Positions 1-10,940 of a DNA stretch of 64,000 nucleotides are shown here, in pieces; position 1 is the first letter of the stretch, and each line of letters begins with the position of its first letter. Origin of the DNA: Gnetum montanum (Eukaryota; Streptophyta; Gnetopsida; Gnetales; Gnetaceae); assembly GCA_015680685.1 (NCBI GenBank), contig MNCI01010799.1, positions 108,811-172,810 on the forward strand, read 5' to 3'. The notes under the pieces are model-generated. The model had not been told where the DNA came from and made no database searches. It was given only the letters and a program-made list of their open reading frames with translations. The translations under genes were made by a program, and so were the position numbers.

Positions 1-760
1 AATACAACATATTTATAATTATTGCTATGTTGATAGCATTTCAGTATGCTACAAAACCCTATTCATGATCTACCATAATTTTTTTCTATTATTTAGCATT
101 TTTTGCATACTCCTTTCAACTAAGATTCTTATTTATCCATATATTTTTCCTATTGTCATTTTGCTTTAGTAACTCTCCAAACATGTACTCTATCTTGTAC
201 ATCATGAAACTTAACAATTATATGTAAGGGCTTTTCATGACATCCACTTGGAACCCTAAAAGTTTTTTTAATTTTTGGAGAAGTTATATGTATATCATCT
301 ATAATTTCTTGTTAACTTTTTGAAACAAAGTTTTATTTGTTTCACCATCTATCTCTAGGATACCTAGAAAATGTAAATTTTTTTCTTTTGTTCTTTTTGT
401 GTTTTGCTCTTTCAAAGCTTTTACAAATGCAAATCCCATCTTTGTCTTTGTTCCTTTAAGATTAGATTCATTTTTATTTTTCATCCCCTTTGCTTCAAGT
501 TTGGCTAATTTTAGCAAAATCTATTCATTATCCTTTGGAGTAGGCCTAGTGTCCTTTTTCTCCCTCATTCTCTTTTAGGATTGGCAAACTTTGAAGAATT
601 TCTTTGTTTTATTCATGGATTTTATCAACAATGTTATTTTGCTAGCCATATGCTCCCATTGTGAAACTAGAATTTATATAGCTATATGAGATGACATTTA
701 CTTCCAGAATCCAAATTTGATTGGTTCTCAACATGTTCTATACTTATATGAATCTATCTT
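1..760 (-). pseudogene. LINE ORF1-like fragment (left copy)
   Basis: Read on the minus strand, about 517 down to 170 gives a mostly open, lysine-rich frame. It contains FRVPSG, then KPLHIIVKFHDVQDRVHVW. That hydrophobic strand followed by D-R-V resembles the C-terminal RNA-binding half of L1-type ORF1 proteins, which coat LINE RNA (family knowledge, not proven here). The frame holds stops and cannot be translated whole. The same region recurs at about 61890-62640, where an endonuclease domain follows directly; here that part would lie beyond the window start. Assignment as ORF1 is an inference from order and pattern. Confidence 0.45.
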
Positions 761-999
761 ACTGAAATATTGATTGTAATAGTGTTGTTATTAATAATAA
801 TTTATTTTATTTTTCTTGTAATTTTATAAGTTCTATTATTTTTATTTTATTATTGTATGTTGAACCTATATTTGTTGCCTCAAAATATTATTGTTAAAAT
901 TTCATCAATTTTAGTTAACAAGTCAATATTGTCATAAGCATACTCTACTTTTTTTAAGTGCTTATTTTCGATTGCAAGCATATGATAACATAGCTTTCG

Positions 1000-2240
1000 T
1001 TTATTCATTTTTTTCATAATTTAAAAACAAAGAAAGAATAGATCTACATCCTTCTAGAGAGCATTTGAGTAGTCATTTATGGATTATAGAGATTTTGTTT
1101 AAGAAGGATTTTTAGTAGAGCAAAGATAATGAGAAAACATGTTCACAAAGGACATTTTTTATAAGAAGGGACTCATATGCAGTTAACATTCTATCTAGTC
1201 TTAAATTCACAACTTATATAGAAACTATCTTGGAGCAATGAAAGATGATAAATTCTTTAAAATGAAATTAAAACTATAGCTTTATTCCATTAAAGGTCCA
1301 CATGAATTATTATATAGAAATTATATTTTTATGAAAAATAAAAATAAAAAACTTTTATACAATTTTCTTTGTGCAAGATTATTAACATTATCTCAAATAG
1401 GTAGTTATATCACATAAATGAAGCATATGCAAGTCATCTTTAAAGGCTCCAAGTTGAATTTTTAATTCATTTTCAATTTTAAAATGATGTGAGCTTAAGT
1501 GAAGCTCATGGCATGCCTATAATTGATTGGAATAGCAGATGAAAAATAGTGAACTTTTCCATCAATTTATTGTATCTAATATCATGTAAATAAATTTGTT
1601 TCTTACCTTCTGTATAAGACCACAACTATGTTAAAATCTTATGTTTAACTAACTCTCACTATGCTTAAGTTTTTGGTGCACATCATCTTAAGAAATATTT
1701 CATTTTCTCATCTATTACTTAAAAAATACTAAGAGCAATCTCATCAATCAATATTCAAGAACTATTTTAGAGATATAGTTTTTCCTTGAGATACTCATGT
1801 TATAAGTATATAGAATAAATTTGTACAAAGCTTCTTTTTCTAAAAAGAATAAATCACATGAGGATAATAAAATTGAGTAAGGTGTTTACATCTTCACATT
1901 TAGTGCCTCAGAGAAAAAGCCTTTTATACTCTTTCAATTTCTTTTCAAAGTTTATTGTTGGGTCTAGGTTTTCAAGTAACACATAGTTTAGAAAATTTAT
2001 TCCTTGACCTTCCAAGCCCATAATTTTAATTATTTGCACTTGATTTTCAAAGCATATAAAGCCTTGAAACCTCAAGACACACTTTTCCTACTTATATCCA
2101 CTTATTTTGTTTCATATAATAAGACCTAAATATTTAAAAGAATCAACTATTTACACATTGGTATCTCCAAAATGCAGGTTATAATATATATTTTTGATAC
2201 CCCTCTAAAATAAAAAAACTACTTTTTTTCAGAAAGGATC
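1000..2240 (-). pseudogene. LINE reverse transcriptase, C-terminal part (left copy)
   Basis: The minus strand from about 2240 carries LHFGDTNV and VDSFKYLGLII, the stretch after the catalytic site in non-LTR reverse transcriptases. It is followed by the thumb/C-terminal region with many stops. The same stretch occurs at 8440-9190 (minus), 20975-21560 (plus), 39850-40760 (plus) and 62900-64000 (minus). The N-terminal fingers and catalytic palm are absent, so this is a truncated copy. Immediately downstream on the minus strand comes the ORF1-like fragment, an arrangement shared with the right-hand copy. The clade is uncertain; it is clearly not the RTE type at 2650-4170. Confidence 0.6.
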
Positions 2241-2649
2241 GAGAGAATTTATATTCCAAAAAAAGGAGCTATACAGCTGTATAGCGTAGGCCAAGGTCAC
2301 TGACCTCACTCCATCAAGAGAAATTATTCAAAAAAAAATCCCAAGGATCACCCCTACGACATCGAGATTTCAGGAACCAAGTTCTAAAACAAAAATTCAA
2401 TGTACAATCACGAAAAAACTACTTGAAGAAGGACAATCATGTGGAAACCAAGACGATAGGTTAAAATCATAAAGAACTAGGCAAAGTCAAATAAAACACT
2501 AACGAATGATAGCCAAAGTGGATGTCTTTTGTTTGACAAGGATTTACAAGTAATAGGTTGCCAATTCAAGTCACACTCAAAACATTATTATATTTATTCC
2601 TAATTTTTTTAAAGTATCATGTTGACTACTTGGCATCTATTTATAGTCA
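2241..2649. other. No gene seen
   Basis: AT-rich spacer between two LINE remnants of opposite orientation. No open frame or known repeat recognised. Confidence 0.5.
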
Positions 2650-4170
2650 AAATTTTTCAAGTTCCAACACCCCCTTAGCTTTAAAACAAAATGCCTAAAA
2701 TAGTTTCTATGAGAAGATAAAATTAAAGGAGAGAGAAAAATCTATATACAAATAGGTAAATATTAAATTCAAGAAATATAAATATATTGACCATGTCAAA
2801 TGCATTAAGAACACAAGTAAATGAATTTTGGTAATAGAAAATGGAATTTTGGATACTTGAAAAATAAAATTTCAAAAACTTTTAAAGACAAAATTTCCAA
2901 GAAAGAACAATTAAAAAGAAGAGCTAAATTTTATAATAATCAATGAATTTTTATTGATTTAGTTTAAGATAGTCTTATCTAAGATGAAAATGATAAAGCA
3001 TGTCAATCAAACACCATTCTTATAGAAGCTACAAGAGTTACATAGCTAACACATTATTCAATAAAATTAATAATGATTGAGAAATGCCTAAAACCTCAAG
3101 AAAAAACATTATTATTCCCATATACAAGAATAAAGAAGATGTGAAAATTTGTAAAACCTATAAAGAAATCAACTTATGAATCCTACTATAAAACTTAGAA
3201 AAAGCGTTACAGAGCAACACCTTAAACTTGAATCAGTAATGTTAAAAGTCAATTTGAAGTTATGTTAGGAATATCAATTATAAAGATTATTTTTTAAATA
3301 ATAATTAATGGAGAAATTTAAACCATATAAAAAATCTAAAGATGATCTTTGTATACAATAATACATTATTTAGAAATAATAATTTGTAAAATTTACAAAG
3401 AAAAAGGAAAATTATAAATCTATTAATGTAATTCAAGACATGTATGAAGGGGCTATTACTTCTAATATTTCAATCACAATAGGTGTGCATTAAGGATTTT
3501 TAGCATATGATGAAATCCTTTGGTCTATGATACTTGCATGTGATATTATATTCTTGAATACATCTTTAAAAAAAATATTATCTTTAAAATAGGAAGGTAT
3601 AATGAACTTCTAAAATTTCTAAAATCAAGAGATTTGAAAAATTTTAGAAGCAAGATAGAATGTTATTTTTGTGAAAGTATAAATAGTGATGAAATAAAAG
3701 CAAAATTCATGGCTAAAAAGTCCTCACTACAAATAATGCAAGTACATTAGATCAATGCCCTAATCAAATGATGATAAGGATACACAAAATATATACAGGG
3801 CAAGATGGTCAAAATGGAGATAGGCTAGGGCTATTTTATAGGATTAACGATTCCAATAAAACTAAAATAAAAATTTTACAAAATTAAGATCATGCTTACT
3901 ATTTTATACAATGTTAAATGTTGAGTTGTAAATCAACATGAATAAAAACTAATATAAAAAAAATACAAATGCTTAGATACATGTTGAATATTACGAAACA
4001 AGAAAAATTGCATAATACAAATATTAGAGGAAGGCTTCAAAAGATAAGGTACAAGAATGGTATCTTAAATGATTTGATCATATTAGAAGATGAAATAATG
4101 ATCCTTTCAAAAAAGGTTTCGATGTAATAGTTTTAGCAAATGGTTTAGAAGAAGACCTGTTCAGAAAAAT
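2650..4170 (+). pseudogene. RTE-type LINE reverse transcriptase remnant
   Basis: The plus strand, reading across several frames, shows blocks in the order expected for RTE-clade reverse transcriptases. IIPIYKNKEDVKICKTYKE (about 3110-3165) matches the conserved PIYKNKGD-NYRGI block. YKSINVIQDMYEGAIT (about 3415-3460) matches the helix before the palm. WSKWR (about 3805) and EWYLK-stop-FDHIRR (about 4040-4075) match the conserved RTE C-terminus, usually RLRWFGHVRR. The catalytic YADD region is eroded. Stops and frameshifts are frequent, so this is an old dead copy. No endonuclease domain was recognised upstream, so it is probably 5'-truncated. Confidence 0.65.
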
Positions 4171-4433
4171 ATGATAAAATTATTGATAGATAAAGCTATA
4201 AATGTAATTATTTTATATTATTGAATCAAAGCTAAGAAGATGATAATAATAATTTAGTATTTTCAAAACATATAAAGCATTTACATTGCCAAAAACGTAA
4301 CCTGCATTTACCCATTTATCGTAAGAAATTAAGAAAAGATATATAAGGAAAGGAAAAACATGCTTTTTAAGGATAAAGAGTTACTCTTGCAGTGGAAAAC
4401 CTGCGCCCAATGAACCAACATTACTAAAGTTCT
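4171..4433. other. No gene seen
   Basis: AT-rich sequence following the RTE remnant. Nothing recognised. Confidence 0.4.
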
Positions 4434-4495
4434 GGTTTGGTTTAAAAAATATACCTCCAGTTCCGGTTTGGTTTAAAAAATACACCTGCAGTTCC
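4434..4495. repeat. Tandem repeat, 2 x 31 bp
   Basis: Two adjacent 31-bp units (4434-4464, 4465-4495) both begin GGTTTGGTTTAAAAAATA and end in AGTTCC. They differ at only a few positions, so the duplication is fairly recent. They lie at the start of the larger duplicated block at 4434-4860. Confidence 0.85.
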
Positions 4496-4860
4496 GAAAT
4501 TTCATATTGCTGTTGAAGGCCAGTGCAGACAAGCATATTAAAATATTTCACATTGTCACTTAAAATTCGACATTAGGATGCGTTAATCAAGGATTGATTG
4601 CACGCCGGCTTCTCCATCTGCAGTGGTTTGTTACCATTTTTACAGCGGTAATCTTTTATTTATTAGCACAATAATTTCAGGATTCTTAATCGTATGGTTG
4701 GTCCAACAAATCCAGAGTGCCGTGGGGCCATAGACAAAAAATGTAGGGCAGGTAATAAACCAACTCTAACATAAGTCAAGTCAATTACCCTTCGAAAGGT
4801 GACAGTGCCGAGAATGACAATGAAACTTTCTCAAATGGTTGAGACAATTATGTCTGCATT
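4434..4860 (+). repeat. Duplicated non-transposon block, copy 1
   Basis: About 430 bp is collinear with 6106-6640. Shared landmarks are the GGTTTAAAA start, GACAAGCAT, TTTGTTACCATTTTT, the CAAATCCAGA segment, a GGGGCC-TAGAC segment and AATGACAA near the end. The two copies have diverged by substitutions and short indels. No reading frame is conserved between them, so I see no evidence that it codes for protein. It could be a duplicated promoter or non-coding exon, or an unclassified repeat. Confidence 0.7.
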
Positions 4861-6105
4861 CTTGCAATCTAAAGTTCTTATCAACGTGAAAACCATCATC
4901 ATTACTGTCTTTATTCACAAACGGTCCCGTAGTTTTTGTCTATCTACGACTGTAATATGTAAAATGCATAGCTGGCTTGTAACATCCATAAATTATAACA
5001 AAATTTTTTGGTATATTATATAATTATAAGACTGTCTAATGTTTTAGAGTTAAGCGCTTCATTTGTTCCTGAAAGTTATACCAGGGAACATTGTCAAGTA
5101 ATCAAAACCCAAATACATGGTATAATGGTACCATTTGTCTATTTTTTTAAAAAGTAAACTGAAATTATGCTTTAAAGATATTTAAGATATTATAAATAAA
5201 TTTAAAAGGATTATGGATGTAATAAAATTTTAATTTTAATTTCATAAATAATACCTTTGACATAATTGGACTTGCTTTCATCATACATGTATATTGTACT
5301 AAAGCTAGAATTATACTTAAGTTCACCAAATGGTGAGGGTAGAAGTGATAAAGTGTTAGTGAACCCACAAAGTTTTTGGTAAGGTTTTTATTCTTTTTAA
5401 TTTTAAACAAAAATACCTGCTAAAGGGTACAATGGAACCAAAACTCTTTTTTAAAACATAATATATATTCTTAGAACATCTAGCTCAAGTAAAATTTTAT
5501 AATTCAATATTGTTCGCCTATAAAGCTTGCAAAACAAGAATCTTACCAAGAGGCTAACACCTCATTGGTCTACTAAATAGTAACTACACCTTATGAAAAA
5601 CTGTCCCTTCCAAATGAACATGTTAAAAATATGGAGAAGGTTATAAGGAGCCACTTGCGGCAATTACAAGTTTCTGGATTATGTTGAGATTTGCTTAATG
5701 CCTTCTCTATCAACAGCAATTGCCATTAAAACAATTAAACATGCATACAACTCTCCCTGTCCTAAAACTTTAACAGTACTAAAGATAATTTGCCATAAAG
5801 TTTGGCCAGGCACCAGCTTTGGGATTCATTCAGTTTTATTTTTTAATGAAAATAAGGTTCAAATTACATGATGTGCTACCATGCTGTTGAAATAACATGA
5901 TGAGCCACTGTGCTTTGATTACCATTTTAATAATCGCTTCACTGCTGTCGCTTCTCACGATGAACTTTCCGACCAAATTTTGTTGCTGAAATTTCCAACA
6001 AAATCTGGAACTTGCAACTTCATTGAGATTTTCCCGACCAATTACTGTTTATGTTGGATAAACATTACCTAGAGAAAGCTACGTGGATGGAATCCTCTCT
6101 TATGT
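4861..6105. other. No gene; contains a SINE fragment
   Basis: No supported coding region. The short open frames here are unconserved and AT-rich. A 37-bp fragment of the tRNA-derived SINE lies at 5534-5570 on the minus strand. Confidence 0.5.
5534..5570 (-). repeat. SINE fragment (family S)
   Basis: The reverse complement reads AATGAGGTGTTAGCCTCTTG and onward, matching the 5' end and A-box region of the SINE copies at 19664-19806 and 20756-20912. Only the first 37 bp or so survive. Confidence 0.6.
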
Positions 6106-6640
6106 TTTGGTTTAAAACATCCACCTTCCACTGAAGCCTCTATTTCCATGTCTTTTTCCGTTCCAAAATTTCAAATTGTCACCTGCTTTTTCACCGGGAT
6201 CTGCGGACAAGCATCTTAAAGTATCTCACATTTCCACAAAAGATTCTACATTATGTCATGTGAACTAAGGATTTCTGCATATACTCTGCTGGTCTTCTTC
6301 ATCTCCAGTGATTTGTTACCATTTTTGCAACCATGATAATGATTCATGACCTTATTATCAAAATAGATTGCAAAGATCTGATCTTCATTATATTTGTTGC
6401 GTCACTTGGGTGTACAGTTTCAGGACGCTGAATCGGACGGTAGGACCAAACAAATCCAGAATGTCGGTTTATAACTGTTTGTGCACTGCCATGGGGCCTT
6501 AGACGACGAAAATGCCGGGCATCTACCAAACCAAGTAATGAATAAGTCAATTACTCTCAGAAAGGTGCAGAGTCAAGAATGACAACAAAAGTTTCTCAAA
6601 GTGCTGAGACACCAAAAAATTATGTCTGTGTTCCCCCCAC
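6106..6640 (+). repeat. Duplicated non-transposon block, copy 2
   Basis: Second copy of the block at 4434-4860, in the same orientation about 1.7 kb downstream. It carries an extra stretch of about 65 bp near 6340-6405. A 68-codon minus-strand frame here (6344-6550) is not kept in copy 1, so it is probably fortuitous. Confidence 0.7.
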
Positions 6641-6701
6641 CTGAAATGTTTTGTAAACAAATCAATTTCATTATAATGTTTTATTTTTTATCTCTCCTTA
6701 T

Positions 6702-6769
6702 CACCATCACTTCAAGTAATGGTAATGGTAAGGTGCACCATCACTTCAAGTAATGGTAATGGTAAGGTG
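6702..6769. repeat. Perfect tandem repeat, 2 x 34 bp
   Basis: Two identical 34-bp units (6702-6735, 6736-6769), each beginning CACCATCACTTCAAG and ending GGTAAGGTG. The lack of any mismatch in an otherwise decayed region points to a very recent duplication. Confidence 0.95.
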
Positions 6770-7440
6770 CTTTTTTCTGACCTTGGTTTAGTAACTGCGA
6801 AAAGGTTAAACTTTTGCTCATCTCCTGATCTTCTCAGGACCTCTTAAATATAATATAAACATTGGACATCAGAATAATGATCCTTTGATCTATCACTGTG
6901 CCTTTCTAACCAGTCACTGCGGTGAAAGATTTGAGGATGATTTTAAAAAATAAATACTGTCTCAGACTTGCCTGTGTGCAGGCTTTGAGAGATTTAAATA
7001 GCTTTCCAGGGTGGGAGAATCAGACCCAGATTTCAACTGAAGGCCAGAAAGTTATAGCTTGCATTAGTTTTCTTACTCTTATTGCAGGTAAGTAGGAGTC
7101 TCTGGCCTGAGCTACTGTGCTTAAAATGAGAAGAGAAACAGGAGGAGGAGAAAGAAGCAATGAAGGGACAACCCCACGCAGAGGGAAAATCCTTAGCAGC
7201 ATCATCTCCTCCATTATGCGTGCGATTTTACAGTTGTGCATTCCAAGTTCCTTAATGTATGCGTTTCTTGATTCTTGTTGGTTCTTGCTATGAAACTAAT
7301 ATGTGATCTTTTTTGTTTTTCATGTTGTAGCAAAAAAATGCTGATATGTAGCTTGCTAAGTTATTATCAATGTAAGGTTTCTTATTTCCTTCGCGTTATC
7401 TGTATGTTATTTTACTACTTCAGATAATAAATATGTCTGG
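6770..7440 (+). other. Unassigned low-copy-looking region with splice-like signals
   Basis: This stretch shows no retroelement similarity. At 7064-7096 a pyrimidine-rich tract runs into TTGCAG followed directly by GTAAGT, a perfect acceptor joined to a perfect donor. A second acceptor-like site (TTTTTCATGTTGTAG) lies near 7330. Between them is a 55-codon plus-strand frame (7126-7293) with a basic, Gly/Arg-rich start and a hydrophobic second half. No homologue was recognised. It may be intron or 5' leader of a host gene whose coding exons are not here, or chance. Confidence 0.25.
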
Positions 7441-7675
7441 TCTGCCTTCCATTCTTAAAAGCTTTATTTGATCGGCGATATCACTGAGATATAATGCTAT
7501 ATGCATTTTTCTAAGAAGATGGTCTCTCTAAAAGCTGAAATATGAAGTCCCTGGTCTACCTTCATTTCCTAAAAGCTTTATTTGATCGGAGGTATCACTG
7601 AGATTAGTGAAATTTAATGCTATATGCATTTTTCTAGGAATATGGTCTCTCTAAAAGCTGAATATATGAAGTCCA
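7441..7675. repeat. Tandem duplication, about 115-120 bp x 2
   Basis: Copy 1 is 7441-7554 and copy 2 is 7555-7675. Both contain AAAAGCTTTATTTGATCGG, TATCACTGAGAT, TGCTATATGCATTTTTCTA and GGTCTCTCTAAAAGCTGAA. Copy 2 has a short insertion after TGAGAT. No coding potential. Confidence 0.9.
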
Positions 7676-8439
7676 GTTTCCTCTTATCAAAGTTTAAGAC
7701 TTTTCTTTCTAACCCATAGTAGCAATGGTTTTCTGTAAGGAGCTCAGCTCAGAGGCCCATGGATCAAAATCAGAAATACTGGATGTCATTTTTAATTTTC
7801 ACCTAATATTTTATCTATTGTGCTGAAATACTGGATGTCATATTCAAAATTCAAATCCACTAATGTTGTAGACGCTGCAGCTGGAAGTCATGATAATTGA
7901 TGGATAGCGATGTTTCTCAGTTTCCACTTTTTTCTCTTTTTAAATAGAAGAATGAAAAGATGGATTCTATTAAAAAACGATACTAAAAATAAACAGCTGG
8001 AGATGCGGCCATGGATTTAGGGGGCAGCGTTACTTAAAGGGAAGGATTTTCCAAGGGCAGGTAATATCGGTCCCTTTTCGTAAGGGAAAAGAAAAGGTTT
8101 AAAAGCCTTAACATCATGATTTTTTTAATTGAATTTTCCCTGTAGTTTTTAACGCTTTGCAGTTACAAGGGAAAAGTAACTTGGAATTATTTTTTGTTAT
8201 GCATATTTTGAAAATTAAATTGTAAAAATAAGATAACCATTTTATGAGAAGCAAAAAACAAAACAAAACAATTGAATAGCTGTATGTTAAAAGACAATTT
8301 AATTTGAGAATGAAAATGAAAATACATTAAAGTTTTATTACCTTTGTATACGCATAAGATCTATTGGACAGATATTATATTTTCATGAATTTACAAATTA
8401 ACTAAGCATCAATGCGGGTATCAAAAACAAATCATAAAG
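7676..8439. other. No gene seen
   Basis: Non-coding, no recognised repeat. A small GC-richer patch near 8000-8100 was not identified. Confidence 0.4.
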
Positions 8440-9190
8440 AACAAATCATAAAGGCTTTTCACTGTAACATTATAACACTACCCACATGTAATTCATCTTC
8501 AAGGGCTATTGATTTGCACAACCTATAGATGCACTCTTCTCAGGGGAGTTAAATCCATCTTCCACTTCAATTTTAAGATGATGAAAACTTAAGTAAAACT
8601 TGTTGATAGCATTTGGATACTTAATGAGAATAACACTAAAAGATTGCAAGATTCTACATCTAATATGGTGTAAATAAAATTGCCTCTTACTTTCCACATT
8701 AGCTCACATCTCTGTTAACATGTTCGGCTTAACAAGTTGGTGAATATGCTTAGGATTTTGTTGCGTCCTCCCAAAAGATATTCCATTTTCTCAATCGTTG
8801 CACCCTGAAAATGCCAACCATAGTCTCATGAAGTCTTAAGACTTTCTTTAGAGAATTTGTCTTGCCTTGAGATATGAAAGCTATAAGTGTATGTAATGAA
8901 TTGGCACAAAGTTTTTACTTTTAAAGGTAATAAATCACATTCACATAATAACATTATGATAGGTGTTTGCATCTTCACCTTTAACTCAGTGGGGAGAAAA
9001 GGTTTTTGCACTTTTTCGATATCTTTCCAAAGTGTAACACTAGGTGCAGGTCCCCAAACAACATATCCATATAATACAATAAGATAGATGATAGTCTGAA
9101 AATTTTATTTTCTAACCTTCCAATCTTAGAGTTCTAAATCCTTGTACTTATTTCTAAAAGCATATAGAACCTTGAAACTTTCTTTACTTT
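8440..9190 (-). pseudogene. LINE reverse transcriptase, C-terminal part (middle copy)
   Basis: The minus strand contains FYLHHIR and, further on, HHLKIEVEDGFNSPEK. These match the plus-strand LINE at 40750-40920 (FYLHHIR, HHHRIKIGR). The nucleotide sequence parallels 1290-2160 and 63100-64000 in the same orientation. It is the region after the catalytic palm of a non-LTR RT, broken by stops and lacking the rest of the protein. Confidence 0.55.
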
Positions 9191-10539
9191 CTTTATTAAG
9201 TATTGTGATTTACTTTCTTTATTATTACTAATATAAAGTAATGATATTATTAAATCACAATATACAAGTAAGAGTAGAGTACATGGCTACCATACTACTT
9301 TTGTAGAACATAGATAATATAATCATGCTTGAAGTAAAACCTAATTGTGTACATCTTTTGCTTATAAAGAAATAAGTTTACAATTGAGATGTACTCTCAT
9401 TGGCTTGGTTGGTTGATAATTTGTACCAACTTTCTATTCTTTTAAATTTGCATGCATATTACAGTGTATCTAGTTGCAATCTAGGAAATACCACTTTCCA
9501 TAATAATATAAAAGGGACTAATCAAATAAAATGATAAAAGAGTGTTCTTATGTTGCTAAAGTTTCATGTTGGGTGTATTTGGATTTTCTTACAACATATT
9601 GTATGCTATGCACTTATTATAGCTTATAATATGTAACTTGCATAATTATAAGCTATTTATGAGAAGCAACATCCCTAACTAAACTATGGTAAGTGTCATT
9701 GACAAATTTAAAAAGTATAAAAATCACATAACCAATATATGCTAATCTGAAAACTACATGGTTTAAGTCTACCTTACCTTACCTTGCCAAAAAAATACTA
9801 CATATGTTCTAACTAATTGACCTAAATTTCATTTATAAATTATAAAAAGAAAATGATAAGGTAGATAATATAAAACCTTTTGTGACTTTGTATTATCCTT
9901 CTTTATGCAAATACATATGAAAAATGAGTTTTAACTCATACAATAATTATCAGAAACAAACAATGTGCTGTAATCAAGTGAATAATGATGCATATAAAGT
10001 TAATTTAAAAATATATATTTTAATTTCAATTTCTCTACCTAAAAGATCATCACCTAAAGCCTAATGTTTAAATCAGAAAATCATGCAAAGGGTTTGTATA
10101 TGAGCGGTAAGTGAACCTTTTTTCTGAAAATAAATTATTATATTAAAGTTAATGGTAACAGTCCTGAATCCACAATGCAAAGCTAATTCCTCCTCTGTTA
10201 AGAGTTAACTCCCAAACAGATGAATTTAAACTTGCGAATATCGTTCCTCTTTTAAGTAGGACTTCAATTCTTGACCGTATAAATTTAACCTTACTCCTAC
10301 GTTGCCGCATTGACCTCTATTAAGAGAACTTGAAGTCTATCCCAATTCGCGCCAAGTTCGAGTCCTCCACTCACGTCTTGTTACATGACATTATCAGAAA
10401 ATCAAGATTGGGGGGCGCATTTTGTTGACTTTTATGCAGAAAAGTAGACCCATATTTTAATTTTTAAAGAATCTACCCTGTTCATAGTTGATGATGGTGC
10501 ACTTTTATGCTACACTGTTCTATTCGCTAATTTTTATAC
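9191..10539. other. No gene seen
   Basis: AT-rich spacer to about 10150, then a somewhat GC-richer part to 10400. AAGTTCGAGTCC near 10355 resembles a pol III B box but has no matching A box upstream. No supported gene. Confidence 0.4.
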
Positions 10540-10815
10540 TTTTGCCATTTAATAAATCCAGAGAGTGCACGGACGCAATGCAATTTTAGTTTAAATTTCA
10601 ATAAATGCATTGAATTTCAAGTCCATGGGTCAGGTACATGAATCTCCTATTTGACTTTTCCAACATCACAGGACTCACAACATCGAAATTTCCAACGTTT
10701 TTCCTCTGATACGTCGGGATTTATAAAGTTCTCTGAAATCGGTTTTGCTTTTACAATGAAGCATGAAAACCTGACATGTTGTACATCAAAACAAATTATA
10801 CCGATTCACATGATC
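10540..10815 (+). repeat. Dispersed repeat block, copy without insertions
   Basis: About 275 bp corresponds to the flanks of copia A: roughly 14240-14313 on the left, and 19304-19460, 19607-19660 and 19810-19848 on the right. Landmarks are ATGCATTGAATTTC, CATGGGTCA, TTTACAATGAAGCATGAAA and ATTCACATGATC. This copy lacks the copia element and both SINEs, so it serves as an approximate pre-insertion reference. Confidence 0.7.
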
Positions 10816-10916
10816 GGTGCCACCGAGGGTTAACTTTGAAGGGCACACTGCATTTTTTCATAGGAAGGGTGATTTTTAATGCACCCTTGGAAGAAATTTT
10901 TCTTGTCTTTCAAGAT

Positions 10917-10940
10917 ATGTATTCTAATCAACATATAATT
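10917..10940. repeat. 24-bp target-site duplication, left
   Basis: Begins ATGTATTCTAATCAACATAT. The same 24 bp recur at 13998-14021 with one C/T difference. Direct repeats of this length typically flank LINE-type insertions. Confidence 0.8.

Noticed and set aside
6344-6550. 68-codon minus-strand frame in duplicated block 2
   Set aside because: Not conserved in block 1, so coding is unlikely.
10355-10366. B-box-like AAGTTCGAGTCC as evidence of another SINE
   Set aside because: No A box at the right distance and no repeated copy seen.
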